Numbered from the stretch's first letter, positions 21,969 through 34,024 are shown. The stretch is 64,000 bases of DNA from Tridacna crocea (GCA_943736015.1 OX031058.1:23647001-23711000); one strand, 5' to 3'. The notes: generated by a model not told the origin, from the letters alone. Translations and numbers: made by a program.

Positions 21969-22375
21969 GTCACAACAGATCACCATTTTTTCATTGTAAA
22001 AGACCACTCATGAATATCAAACATGCACTATCTCTTTTTGCTGCAAAATTTTTTAACATATGTAATGGTATCAAACCTTTATTCAAAGATTTGCTTTTTT
22101 TTTCTTATATCCTTTAGACTTGTCTGCAGAGAATATGATTCATGAGGTAATGAATATAATAAATTGCAAACACATGTAAGCATATTAAGAAGTTTTAGAA
22201 AAAATCTTACTCATCATACCTCTGTGTATGAACACTAATTTGCTATTGAATCTCAGTATCAACATACAGAAATCCTTCATTAAATCATTCAATGAATATA
22301 GAATCTTAACTTCATACCAAAGGGCAATAATTACATTAAAGTCATCTTAATTGTAGACATTTGCAGACTGTAATA

Positions 22376-22530
22376 TTAACTCTTTACCGAACAACAAAAT
22401 TATGAAAGCGCTTGCAGAGGACAAAATAATTGTGAATCAAAAACTGAAATTGGACTTGGAAAGGGTAGAAAATAGAGCAGGAAAAGGAGAAAATGCTAAT
22501 CAAAAACATGAGATTGTGTGGAAAAGGTAC
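22376..22530 (-). mobile_element. TTAA-229 copy with the second half of the core deleted
   Basis: TTAACTCTTTACCGAACAAC, long arm and left core arm are present; after AATGCTAATC only AGATTGTGTGGAAAAGG remains. Confidence 0.7.
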
Positions 22531-22636
22531 ATTATTGGCTGAGCCTTCATTACTTTTCTTCAGTACCAAGCCCTGTGCACATTATTAATAGAATACTCAT
22601 TACTTTTCTTCTTGTGCTGCAATTCCATCATTTGAA

Positions 22637-22844
22637 TAAACTTTTTACTAAACAAGACCAAGTTTTAACAACCCTGACAGAGGACTTATTAAAAACTTTG
22701 AGGGTAAAAAGAGAAAATGCTGGTAGTCTATGCTTTTTTTCTTTTTAAAGATAAGTCCCATAATCTGAATCACCCTTAGTTCGTGGTCTGAAAATGCTTT
22801 CAAAGCAGACCTGTCCAAAATTTAGTCTTTTGGAAACAAGTTAA
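22637..22844 (+). mobile_element. TTAA-229 old copy
   Basis: CTTTTTACTAAACAAGACCA start, reduced core, right end TTTTGGAAACAAGTTAA. Confidence 0.55.
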
Positions 22845-23124
22845 AATTTTACCAATCAAAAGATAATGTTCATGTTATTGCAGAGGATGACTCCCAATTT
22901 TTTAAAACTACATGTATTAAGTTTATAATCCCATAAGCAGAAATACCTTGCAAGATGTAATCTCTCCAACCGCCACTATGTTTAAACTTGAACATCTACT
23001 CAAGTTACTGTCCCTTTGTTAAAGTTAGAAAGAACGTTTTCAAATTCATCTTATGCATATTTCCTCAAGAGGTTATGATATGGCCTGTCTCAATGTAACC
23101 AGATAAAAATATGTCATATCATCA

Positions 23125-23212
23125 TTAACCCTTATCCAAACAACTCAGTCTTCCAAGACCCTAAAGAAAAAGAGCCTTATAAAGACTTTTGGAAAAGGAG
23201 AAAATGTTTATG
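23125..23212 (+). mobile_element. TTAA-229 left-half fragment
   Basis: TTAACCCTTATCCAAACAAC through the left core arm (GGAAAAGGAGAAAATG), then unrelated sequence. Confidence 0.65.
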
Positions 23213-23638
23213 TACAAATCCATGAAACACTTACAGAACTAAATGTACATAACAGATTTTGCATCTACAGTTCATGGGGATAGGTTAACTTCAATATCTG
23301 GTATTTCACTGAAATCCATGGACAACTGAATCAAATGACAACAAAATGGCACTACATCACACAGTTATTTCATGTGCAGGTCTCCCATTCAGAGACTGAG
23401 CTACCTCTATTTGTTGATACTAGAGCATTAGTCAAACAGATAAAAGCTGATTCTGTCCCAATAATCTAAGGAAGTGAATTCAATTCAGTATCTCAGCTCT
23501 TATACTGGCTCGTTACATATTTTCCGCTGACAGACCAAGATCTAACTGCACAGAACATGCAGTCTGATCTTTGCCCTACACTATCTGGTACAAGATACTG
23601 ATCTTTTGTCCAAAATTACATTGAAATGCGCAGGTCAT

Positions 23639-23867
23639 TTAACCCTTTACCACATGGCAAAATCTTACACCTATCCAAATTGAAAGCGTTTGCAGACAAC
23701 TATTTCACTGTGGCTAACATGACGCAAAATTCTTTTAATACAGTAGAAAACTATGTGGGAAAAGGAGAAAATGTTGGTTACCAGTATTTTTTCCTTTTCC
23801 AACAATGTTTTCAATAGGCTTCTTCCTCAGGGTTGTCAGAAGTCGTCATTGTGTGGTAAAGGGCTAA
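23639..23867 (-). mobile_element. TTAA-229 foldback element
   Basis: 229 bp, TTAACCCTTTACCACATGGC to TGTGTGGTAAAGGGCTAA; core GGTTACCAG with T-rich right arm. Confidence 0.88.
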
Positions 23868-24052
23868 TGTAAAACTTCAAATAGGTTGGCTTTAATTTAA
23901 TTGGCAGTCAAAAAACCAAAGTTCACTGAAAAACCTTGACAGGATCATTCAACTGATAACAACAAGCACCACTCAACACAATTACTTCTAAGCATTAAAT
24001 TTCAGATAATTTATAACATATAACAAGATAGGTCACTGAGAAGTGAGTAATT

Positions 24053-24119
24053 TCCCCCCCCCCCTCCCCCCAACACACACACACACACACACACCCACAC
24101 CCACACACACACACACACA
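24053..24119. repeat. Poly-C tract and (AC)n microsatellite
   Basis: About 18 pyrimidines, mostly C, then ~48 bp of AC repeats interrupted by CCC. Confidence 0.95.
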
Positions 24120-24129
24120 AATTATAATG

Positions 24130-24400
24130 CCCCTGCGAAAAGTAGTTCTTGAGTTCATTTACAGTTCACAGTATATGTTTTAAGTTCATGAACTGTCATG
24201 AAATATCCAAGAACTGGTAGAAAAATTCTTGAACTGTCATGTGGTAGTTTGTGAACTGGTGGTTCATGAACTCCATATTCATGAACTATTATGAACAGTT
24301 CATGAAACAGATCCTGACATCAGTTCATGAACTGATTATTCTTAAACAATTCATGAATTTGCGGTCTTTAAGAAGTTCAAGGATGAATTCAGTAACTTAA
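24130..24400. repeat. Cluster of TTCATGAA palindromes
   Basis: AGTTCATGAACT or close variants recur about six times at irregular 20-75 bp spacing (near 24183, 24257, 24276, 24299, 24323, 24348), with additional GAACTG/CAGTTC half-sites. This is not a fixed-period tandem repeat. Confidence 0.75.
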
Positions 24401-24459
24401 AAATTTAAGGTGGTACCATTCTAATGGAAAACAGCTATTTCCACTATAATATTTTCCTA

Positions 24460-25160
24460 AACAAGAGGGCCAATGGCCCAGGAGCGATTACCTAAGTGCA
24501 AAATTTTACATTAAAGCTCTACGCCATCAAGTTTCAGAGAAGAAAATTTTTAAAGTTTTCCTTCTTTGTTCCCGTGTTCGAACTTAAGACCCCTGGAGCT
24601 CAGCCAGTTTTTATCCCAAGGGCATCATATGAACATAAGTGGTAGAGGCCCACTAGGAGATGCTACATACCAAATATCAAAGCTCTATGCCGTTCAGTTT
24701 TTGAGAAGAAATATTAAAGTTTCCATTCTTTGTTCCTATGTTTGAACTTGTAACCCACAGGCCACTTTTGATCCCAGGGGCATCATGTGAACAAACTTGG
24801 TAGAGATCCACTAAGAGATGCTACATACCAAAATATGGCCTCTAGTGTACACAGGGTTTTTCTAAGATTTGACATATCAACCTAGTTTTAGACCAGACAT
24901 GACCCATTTTCAAAACTGTCCAAGAAATCATCAATACCCACATTCTGACCAACTTTCAAAAGCTTCGTACTGGAAATTTGGTCACTAGAGTGTATACACA
25001 CCTTTTTTCTAAGAACTGACCTAGTGACCTAGTTCTTTACCTGACATGACCCATTTTCAAACTCATCCAGAACATGATCTAAGTTTCATGAGAATTGGTC
25101 CGAAAATGAGGCCCCTAGAGGGTTCTATCGTTGTGACAACATTTTTAAGCAGATCAGTCA
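24460..25160 (+). mobile_element. Pearl/Helitron-like element, 5' part
   Basis: Starts AACAAGAGGGCCAATGGCCC, the palindrome-headed start seen in four other elements here. Inside, imperfect repeats (GACCTAGT..., GACATGACCCATTTTCAAAC, CTCTAGTGTACAC) recur. No clear 3' end is seen. Confidence 0.65.
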
Positions 25161-25189
25161 GATTTAGACAATAAAATACCAGCAAAAGC

Positions 25190-25394
25190 CTACATCACAT
25201 GACAAAATTCCATACATGTCCAAATGAAGCATTTGCAGATGACAAACATAGCTCAAATTATGGGATTTGTTCCTGAAAGTGTAAATACCTTTCTTGGAAG
25301 GATAAATGCCAATTATTCTCATTTTCCCCTATTTCTATAGAGTTTTCAAAAGCCTCTGGCTGGATAAAACATGGGATTGTTTGGTAAAGGGTTC
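25190..25394 (-). mobile_element. TTAA-229 diverged copy
   Basis: CACATGACAAAATTCCATAC, AAGCATTTGCAGATGAC, decayed core, then GGGATTGTTTGGTAAAGGGTT. Confidence 0.6.
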
Positions 25395-26181
25395 ATGGAG
25401 CTATGGACAGAGGACACCAGATATTGGAGTAGACATATTCCTGGCAAAAACTGGTTAGTTTACATTCAATACTAGTTGAACTCTTAGCATACAATGGACA
25501 ATAACCTTGATGCTTTTCAGTCAGTGCACATCAAGGTGAGACTGCACAGAATAATTATTATGCAGGCTGATCTTAAACCTACATCGTCTGATATTTCATT
25601 CAAATATTCTGGGGAGGAGGGAATTCTTGAAAATCTGATTTTTTTTAAATATCCTGATGGCAGCATAATGTCAAGCTTATTCATTCATCTGAGTAAGGAT
25701 ACACATAAAGATCTGAGATAGGCCTGGAACCAAATGGATTAGATTCAATACAATGTAATATATCAATGTAATTACAGCACTTGACACAACTTCACCTCCT
25801 CTCTCCCAAAGAGCTTTATAAAGGCCATTTTCTGGTAATCAAATCACCAGATTTTTCTTCTTTATTTTTCCACAATGCGTCACCATGGCAACAAATAATC
25901 AATATGTTTCTCTGTGAAAATCTTAAAGTTGACTTTCTGACTTTTCTCTGGTAGGCCATTCTATTTTTAAAAGAAAGGAATTCTTTTAAAAAATTTACCC
26001 CTGCAGGTTATTTTACAGTGTAAATCTTTGATAAAATTATTGCAGAATGAGAAAATGCATGAAGCAGACAATTTCTCCTTTTACAAATTGACGTCGTAAA
26101 ACCTCAATTGATAATGACCATTCTTTGATTACAAGATGGTTTCAAGGCTGTCAACTGCAAAATGTTCAGGAGGTAACAATT

Positions 26182-26352
26182 TTAACTCTTTACAAAACAA
26201 CAAAATTTTAGACAGGTCCAAAATGAAAGCACTTGCAGACAACAAAATAAACGTAACTCAAAAATTTAAATCTGTTTCCAGTAGGGTAGAAAACATTGTG
26301 GGAAAAGGAGAAAATGATGGTTACCAGCACTTTCCAATAATGTTTTCTACAT
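26182..26352 (-). mobile_element. TTAA-229 copy, right arm lost
   Basis: TTAACTCTTTACAAAACAAC with complete long arm; the right core arm has an internal deletion and the short arm is missing. Confidence 0.75.
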
Positions 26353-26716
26353 TTTCTTTTAGATTATTTTGTATCAAATTCAAGTTTTTCCTTCTAAGTT
26401 AAACAAATATTATGAAAAATACTTTTTTTTCTGCAAAAGTATAGAAACTGGATGTTTAGTAAAGTAAAAAGGTATAAATTCAGAGTTTGTTCACTGTGTA
26501 ACTGATTACCCCTTCAATTTTTCTTAGGAATCACAAACTGTAATGAAAGACATCATCATTCTTGTTTGAATACAATACCAAGTAATAACATAAAATACCT
26601 TTAAAGTAGAGTAATACAGGTCTTATCATAGCACCGCATGAGCGGCGGCACTATATTTTTATTCGCTTTTGAAAAGTACCTATGGAGGCAGCCATATTGT
26701 TTACTCGGCTTCAAGT

Positions 26717-26860
26717 CATTTCGTGATAAGATCATTTCATACCTAGGCCATTTCGTACATTCTTTGTCATTTCGTACCCACCTATACTTTTTATTTCGGT
26801 CATTTTGTACTCACTTTGATAATTTTGTACCAACTTTGGTCATTTCATACCCAGTTTTTA
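26717..26860 (+). repeat. Minisatellite of CATTTCGTACC units
   Basis: Six to seven degenerate copies of (T)CATTTCGTACCCA at ~20-30 bp spacing, with T/C and G/A changes among copies. Confidence 0.75.
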
Positions 26861-27215
26861 ATATCAATTTGGTAATGTAGAACCTAGTTCTACTACTATT
26901 TTCTAGTGATGTCTGCTGAATGACAACTGCTTTTGTGTGTGCATAGCTCCAAATGAACTTACGTTAAGTTTCACCGAAGAATACCTATGATAATTGCCTA
27001 TCTCTTTTCAGTTTTTTAGTTGGATTCTAAAATTGTTTGGGTTTTCTCAGTTCATTTCTCACTGATTTCTGCATAAATTTAATTTGGACAATTTGAAATG
27101 GTGCCTTATTTCAGATACAAATGATTTGCGGCACCATTGATGCTATGCATCAAAATTTTCTTGTTTGCATTTAATTTAAATCATACCATTTCAAATGGAA
27201 ATTAATGTGAAGAAT

Positions 27216-27335
27216 AGGGGTGTAATGATATATTGATGCATCCCAATTGTGTCCGTCCCGATAGCGATGCATCGATTGCTATGTCCAACATCCACAACAA
27301 TCGAAGATAGTTTGTTCAACAATCAATAGTTTCAA
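27216..27335 (+). mobile_element. Possible hAT-like terminal fragment
   Basis: TAGGGGTGTAATGATATATT followed by GATGCATC palindromes has the look of a hAT-family tip; no partner end was found. Confidence 0.35.
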
Positions 27336-27699
27336 TGGTCAATACATGAAATTATTGTTAGCTTGCTCACTTGATCTAATCTGCTGTTTGATTGGGGTTC
27401 TTTTCTGAAAGAATGAAAGAGTGAATAAAGACTGATTCAACTCTACTTTCAAGTTTACAATAAGAAATGCTCGATTTCAGTTTGTAGTATATGCCTTTTG
27501 GAAATTAAAAATCGATTTCATATGCTCAAGAAGATATTAGAAATTTCTATTATCTTTTTCACGTGTGTTAACTGAAATTCGGAAATGTACATCCTTTTCT
27601 CTCCTTGAATAATCTCACTCCATTCTCTCCCCTGTTGTTCCCTAAATCCCATTTTCCAACAGTGTTTCAATACCAAATTTTCCTCACCACACATAGTTT

Positions 27700-27905
27700 A
27701 CTACCAAGAAACAAACTTTAAAAATTACCCAATTGTCTGGAGACAAAACTTTAAATGTAACTTAATTGAAGGAAATTGTCTTTGATCGGATAGAAAAGAT
27801 TGAGGGAAAGGGAGAAATTCTGATTACTAGAATTTCTCCTTATCCCATATTGTTTGCAGAAGGGTTCCTCCTGCGGTTTATGAAACTCCAGGTTGAGAGA
27901 CCAAT
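27700..27905. mobile_element. TTAA-229 old copy with altered core
   Basis: The core is AGAAATTCTGATTACTAGAATTTCT (shown in part): arms remain complementary although the bases differ from the consensus AAAATGCTGG. Confidence 0.5.
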
Positions 27906-27987
27906 TACATTAATTGACTGACACTTAAGGTATCTTGTTGCCTGCAATAGGTTTAAAATTGGATGAAACTGTAAAAGAGACAACTCC

Positions 27988-29306
27988 TTACCTCTTTACC
28001 ACACAACTCCAACTTTTGACACCCCTGGGGAAAAAAGCCTTTTAAAAACATTGTGGGAAAAGGAGAAAATGCTGGTAACCAGCATTTTCTCCTTTTCCCA
28101 CAATGTTTTCTCCCCCCCATCACAAAACAAGAGGGCCATGATGCCCCTGTATCGCTTCACTGGCTAATAAATAAAAACACCACGAACCAAACATTACAAT
28201 ATTTGGCCAATTGGTTTCAAACTTCAGGACATACAAATTTTTTTCTATAAAATCCTATGAGAAAGTTGTGACCCGCGGGCAAAGCCAATTTTGACTGCAA
28301 AGCTATAATTACTTGAATCCTGGTGGAAGTCCACAAGATACAGCCCCAAACCAAACAATACAGGTCTAGAATGTGTGGTTATAAACAAGAAGATTTGAAA
28401 GTTTTCTCAATAAAAGGCCCTGTAAACATGAAATCCATGAGACAGGGCTAAATTTAGTTGCCCTACTCTTTATAATGGTGGGTCACAAAAGCACATGTAA
28501 AACTTGTGACACCTGGTGTGGGAACAAACTTGATCTTAAGGCTATAATTTGGTCCCTCCTGGTAGAGGCCCACTATTCAAAGCTACATGCAAAATTTGGT
28601 AGCCCTAGGCCTTATGGCTAGGTACATGTAGATTTTTAAAAATTTCATAATATGAGCCCATGTTAAGCTTGTGACCCCCAGGACAGGGCAAAATCCCAGG
28701 GCTATAATTTGGACACCTTTGGTAGACAACCACTTTATAAAGCTAGATGTAAAATTGAGTAGCCCTATGCCTAATGGCTCGGTACGAGAACATTTTTAAA
28801 AGTTTTCCCTATATAAGCCTACATAAAACTTGAGATCCCCGGGTCGGGCCAAATTTGACCCCTGGGCTATCATTTGAGCACTCTTGGTAGACAACCACTT
28901 GATAAAGATACATGCCAAATTTGGTAGCCCTAGGCCTTATGGTTTCAGAGAAGATTTTTAAAATTTTTCAATATTTTTCAGTTACGTTGCAATGGCTACC
29001 AGAGTTTTTCAAGGAATAAAATTCTTTCAAGGAATTCTGAAGAGGGCCATGTCAGGATCATTTCTGTTAAGTTTTATCAAAATTGGATGGGTAGTTTCAG
29101 AGAAGATGTTTGAAATAAAAGTTAACACACACACAGACAGGTGCACGACAGACACCAGGCCATAACATAAGCCCACTGTCCTTTGGCCAGTAGAGCTTCG
29201 GCCAGTGGAGCTAAAAATAGAACCATTTGAGCAACACTGATATTGTCATCTGCAAATGCTTTCAATATGGACAAGGCTACGATTTTGTTGTCTGGTAAAT
29301 GATTAA
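27988..29306 (+). mobile_element. TTAA-229 copy split by a pearl-like element
   Basis: Left piece 27988-28126 (TTACCTCTTTACCACACAAC through complete core) and right piece 29214-29306 (GTCATCTGCAAATGCTTTCA to GTCTGGTAAATGATTAA). Together they form one full element. Confidence 0.85.
28127..29213 (+). mobile_element. Pearl/Helitron-like element inserted in a TTAA-229 copy
   Basis: Starts ACAAGAGGGCCATGATGCCC; subterminal inverted repeat GCTTCACTGGC (28154-28164) / GCCAGTGGAGC (29201-29211); ends GGAGCTAA. Internal units beginning AACTTGTGACC recur at ~150-165 bp or multiples. A short ACAGACAGG tract precedes the 3' end. No ORF. Confidence 0.75.
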
Positions 29307-29694
29307 CAGACAATCCTGAATTCGAAAAATCCTGTGAAAGAAGGCTTTTGATAACATTGTCTGGTTAACAGCATTTTCTCCATTTTGCACAATATTTCAT
29401 ATCCTTTTGAAGACTATTTCAATCACTTGAGCTTCACTTAATTTGGTGTCAAAAGTGCTTTCAGTTTGTACAAATCTAAAATGTTGTCATCCTGTAAAAA
29501 TTTAAAACAGAGTTGTGTTACATACTTCTGCATGCAGATAGGGTATTAGTGATGTAAAAAAACATGTAAAGAAAGGAAAGCAATTAGGCAGACAGTTTTA
29601 TCATTAATCTCTGTCATTTTTTCTGTCAATTTTCACAAAAACATTTCCAGGTTTTTAGTTTACTGGAAATGAATCAGTTTCTAATGCATGCTCT

Positions 29695-29921
29695 TTAACC
29701 CATTACCACACAATCCCTACATTTGACGCCCCTGAGAAAAAAGCCTTTTGAAAACACTGTAGGAAAAGAAGAAAATGCTGGTAACCAGCATTTTCTCCTT
29801 TTCCCAGTGTTTTCTACCCTTCCTAGAACAAATTTCACTATTTCAGTCAGCTTTATTTTGTCGTCTACAAATGCTTTCAATTTGAACCGGTCTAAAATTT
29901 TGTTGTGTGGTAATGAGTTAA
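29695..29921 (+). mobile_element. TTAA-229 foldback element
   Basis: TTAACCCATTACCACACAAT to TGTGGTAATGAGTTAA; two bases are deleted in the right core arm. Confidence 0.88.
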
Positions 29922-30974
29922 ATACTCACCCTGAAAATGTCAATGAAACGAAAAACACTGTTGTAGTCTAAAAGCAGACCCAAATTACCACAAAACTGTT
30001 ATAGAGCAGAACATCTAAGCAAAGCAGACAGTGAAGATCAACAATCAAACTGCATGTTTGATGGAGTCTTGTCTCAATCTTCACTGGCTACATTAGCAAC
30101 TATATTTTTGCATGATGCTTTCAGAGTTATCAAGGCAACATCAGAATTTCAGATGGTGAAAATTATGATCAGGGTGCAAAACAGCAATTTCTGATCATAA
30201 CTATCTAATGTTTTGTGAGCTATTAAAGCCTTAACAGTCTTCACTAAGTAGTTTTGCAACCTTTTCACTATGCTGGAAAAGCCTATTTCAATTGTTTAAA
30301 CTTTAACCCATTACCACACAATTTCTCTCCTACAAAATGAAAATTTCCCTTTCATTTATTAATCAGCACATTGTGTAATCGATTAAATGTTTATAATGGA
30401 ATAAATTCTGAAAACTAGATCTAATTTCCATTTTACATGTTATTCAACCTGAAGTTTTAGTCCTTTCTAAACTGATTTTTATGGAATTAATCCCTGAAAA
30501 TTTCCAGCACACAGAAACTTCAAGAGCCAAATCTGGATGCTTTCCTTATGTTACATTCACTAGTACTACTATCATTCTTACAAAGACACTCGCTCCTTTC
30601 CCACATAAACATAAAAACAATGTTCAGAAGAGTGAGAGAAACAAGTCCTGTCTAAATGAGTATCATCAATTCCCCCTATATGTTACTGATAAAGCAACCA
30701 GACTCAGCTAAAACGAAAATATGTGACTAAAAAATCCTTTTTATTGCCATATGTAACAGACTATGGGTTAATAGGTTTCAAGTTTTCATAAAAAAGCAGA
30801 AAGAATTCAAGAGGAATTAGCATTACTTACTACAATAACATTTTCTAAGCAAAACCTATAAAAACAGATTTTCAGTGGATTTTTTCGGTCTGTGCACTGC
30901 CAAAATATAAGGGCTCATGCAGCCTTCTACATATGTTTAAAATTCCTCACTGGAAAATGCATAGCAACACTTTC

Positions 30975-31050
30975 TGCATAGTTACAGAAAGTAGAGTAAG
31001 AAAAGGAGCAACTATTTACAATAAGCAGTTGCTCCTTTTCCCTAATGCCA
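30975..31050. repeat. Isolated hairpin related to the TTAA-229 core
   Basis: AAAAGGAGCAACTATTTA paired with AAGCAGTTGCTCCTTTT. It keeps the AAAGGAG/CTCCTTT stem but has a different top. Confidence 0.5.
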
Positions 31051-31110
31051 ACAAAAGCTGTCCATCACTTACCCTTTTTCCTACAATTTTTTTATTCTGG
31101 CAATTAAAAA

Positions 31111-32264
31111 AAACTAGAAGGCCCTGAAGGGCCTCAATACGCTCTACTGGCAGAGAGTTTGCTTTTAAATAAAGCATACATAGGAATTCATTACGCAAAG
31201 AGACAAAAAAACTGACATTTTTAACTAAAAATGGCTACTTTTCCGTTAGTGTTTGTTGAATTTTTTCAAACTCAACAGGGTTAAAAAGCAATTGATAGGA
31301 TAAACAAGCTGAAAAATTCATAAAAATCTGATCACAAATAAATACTGTATCGTGTAAAAAGGCAATGAAATTGTTCAATTCGAAATGGCTACTTTTCCCA
31401 TACTTTTTGTCGGATTTTTTTCAATATCGACAGGGTTCAAGCTATTGATGAAATAAACAAACTGTGCATGTTTCACTCAAATCTGACCAAAAATGAAAAC
31501 TTTACCGCGTAAACAAGAAATGAAAGTTTTCAACTTAAAATGGCTACTTTTCCCATACTGTTAGCTGGAATTTGTTCAAAATCAATAGGGTTGAAGCTAT
31601 TGATAAGATAAACAAACTCTGCAAGTTTCAAGAAAATCTGACCAAAATTGAAGACTTTATCATGTAAACAAGAAATGGAAATTTTAAAATTGAAATAGCT
31701 ACTTTTCGCATACTGTTTGTCGGATTTTTTTTTCAAAATCAATAGGATTAAAGCTATTGATGAGATAAACAAACTGTGTAAGTTACACAGAAATCTGACT
31801 AAAAATGAAGACTTTATTGCGTAAACAAGAAATGAAATCTTTTAACTTGAAATGGCTACTTTTCCCATACTGTTGGTAGGAATATTTTCAAAATCAATAG
31901 AGTTGAAGCTATTGATAGGATAAACAAACTCTGCAAGTTTCATGGAAATCTGACCAAAAATACACACTTTATTGCGTAAACGAGAAATGTAAATTCTAAA
32001 CTTGAAATGGCTACTTTTCCCATACTATTTGTCAGATTTTTTTCAAATTCAATAGGGTTAAAGCTATTGATGAGATAAACAAACTGTGTAAGTTTCATGA
32101 AAATCTGACCAGATATGAAGACTTTATCGCGTAAACAAGAAAAAGACTAACAGACGGACGGACGGACGGACGGACAGACAGACAGACAGACGGACAGACG
32201 GACAGACGGACGACGGAAACCACGCCATGACATAAGCTCTGCTGGCTTTCAGCCAGTAGAGCTA
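31111..32264 (+). mobile_element. Pearl-like element with six ~155 bp core repeats
   Basis: Starts AACTAGAAGGCCCTGAAGGG (palindromic head). Inverted pair GCTCTACTGGC (31141-31151) / GCCAGTAGAGC (32252-32262); ends GAGCTAAT, a Helitron-like CTRR-T end. Core units anchored on AAATGGCTACTTTTCC start near 31231, 31385, 31540, 31695, 31852 and 32007 (spacing 154-157). Then comes an (ACGG)n tract. This is the architecture published for bivalve pearl elements. No ORF. Confidence 0.85.
32151..32216 (+). repeat. (GACG/GACA)n microsatellite of the pearl-like element
   Basis: About 16 four-base units, ACGG with ACAG variants, between the core repeats and the 3' tail. Confidence 0.95.
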
Positions 32265-32411
32265 ATAATGCTTTCAGTTATTTTTTGTTTGTATCTTATT
32301 TAAATTTATTGATGGATGTTCTCAAATGTAATTAGGTCAGTGTATCAAAGAACAAAGCATAAATGCAAGACAACAAGCTGCAGTTTCAGTGCAGCAGCTT
32401 CATTAGATTAA

Positions 32412-32570
32412 CACATTATAGGGTTAATTCACGTTTTTGAGGTCGTTAACATTCGCAGAGGCCTGAAAAATGCTTTAACGCCCGAGTGCGAAGCACGAGG
32501 GTGTTTAAGTATTTTGAGGGCCTCTGCGAATGTTAACGACCGAAAAAAACGTGAATTAACGCTATTATTG
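32412..32570. repeat. Long foldback, ~53 bp arms
   Basis: The left arm contains GTTAATTCACGTTTTT and GTTAACATTCGCAGAGGCC; the right arm is its reverse complement with one short insertion. The loop contains an inner hairpin CCCGAGTGCGAAGCACGAGGG. TATTGCATAAAT at the right edge recurs inverted at ~33274-33286 (TTTATGCAATAA), so a larger element of ~0.9 kb may end there. Confidence 0.75.
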
Positions 32571-33290
32571 CATAAATTAAAGGTATTCTAACAATAATTT
32601 GCACAGATAGCAAAAATATTTCCATAGAAATGTAAACAAGCGAATTTCAAATGTACTGTACGCAAATGGGTAAAAACCGGAAGTCGGCGAAGAAGTTTTT
32701 GTTACGATTAGGAAAGGGCCGTTAGTCCTGTATGCCAGTTTTGATTCTTTCGCTGTAAATACACTTTTATTGATTTTTAATACACACTGGACTTATGTGG
32801 AATAAACTTGCACACATTTGGACGATTACAACTAGGATGAATGCGTGGATATAAATTTCTGTAACTGAAGGCGACAGAGGGTTCGATATACATCAAGCGA
32901 GGCGGACCGATCACGGTAAAAAGTGGGTGGGATGTAGCTGGTTTAGAATACATTTCACGGGTGAATTTTTGTTCAGATCTCGATTAGACTGAGATTCTGT
33001 GCAAAGGTTTGTTTGTGATGTACTAATATCATCAAAGACATGCCATGAAAAGGATCGAATATGGTACGAATTCCTACAGTTTGATGGTCGGAGTCTAGGG
33101 AAAATCTGACAAGGACTAACGTTGTTTACAAGGTAGGCCCGAATCGAGGATATTGATAGTACAAACCCGGGCGTTAACGGCGCGTGAATTTACTGATTAA
33201 TACACGTTTTCTCCCGTTAACCGCCCAATTTTTACCCGTTAATACATGCTTAAAACGGCCCGAAACGGCACATTTTATGCAATAATCTCT
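32571..33290. other. CpG-richer non-coding segment next to the foldback
   Basis: Less AT-rich than its surroundings, with GTTAACGGCGCGTG and CCCGTTAACCGCCC (33172-33227). Probably the body of the element bounded by the inverted TATTGCATAA motifs. No ORF. Confidence 0.4.
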
Positions 33291-33435
33291 TTTAAATCAT
33301 CTCTGGTTCACCAAAGGGTGGTTCCTCATACATCGTATGCTATGAACTTAATCTGTTATTGTTTTAGATTTGTTTTCTGTTTATGTCACCTGATGCAGAA
33401 ATTTGTTGGGATTTAATACTTGTGTGTGCCTATTC

Positions 33436-33500
33436 AATTTAACAGCTCTTGAAATTATCATATTACAATTTAACAGCTCTTGAAATTATCATATTACATG
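33436..33500. repeat. ~33 bp tandem duplication
   Basis: CAATTTAACAGCTCTTGAAA plus 13 bases repeated back to back. Confidence 0.85.
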
Positions 33501-33532
33501 TATAAATGTACATAATTAAAAGTCACAGTCAT

Positions 33533-33632
33533 TTGCATAGGAAAGTGGTTCAGTTCTGTACCCAGGATGCCCATATTAGATAGATGAGTATTTATAGAAT
33601 GCCATCTAGTGGGAGATAATGCATTTCCCGGT
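33533..33632. repeat. ~100 bp interspersed repeat, inverted partner of 1571-1672
   Basis: GTTCTGTACCCAGGATGCCC ... AGAATGCCATCTAGTGGGAG; reverse complement of the copy near the left edge. Confidence 0.7.
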
Positions 33633-33794
33633 ACAAAATACTGTGCATGATGCTAGTAAGAAGCTTCAGCTGCCATTTAGCAGATCATTTATTTTGATCA
33701 ACAAAAGTCTGTATACAGTTATTATTCAACTGTAACACTAATTTGAAAAAAAAAAGAAACAATCATCACTAACACAAATTTGATTTATCAGTTC

Positions 33795-34024
33795 TTGAAC
33801 CCTTTACCAAACAATCCCTGGTTTTTACGACCCTGAGATATAAGCCTCTTGAAAACATTGTGGAAAAAGGAGACAATGCTGGTAACCAGCATTTTCTCCT
33901 TTTCCCTCAACGTTTTCTACCCTGCTAGAAGCAACTTTCATTTTCTGAGTTACATTTATTTTGTTGTCTGCAACTGCTTTCAATTTGGACCAGTCTAAAA
34001 TTTTGTCATTTGGTAAAAGATTAA
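33795..34024 (+). mobile_element. TTAA-229 foldback element
   Basis: Starts TTGAACCCTTTACCAAAC, ends ATTTGGTAAAAGATTAA; core with three mismatches. Confidence 0.87.
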
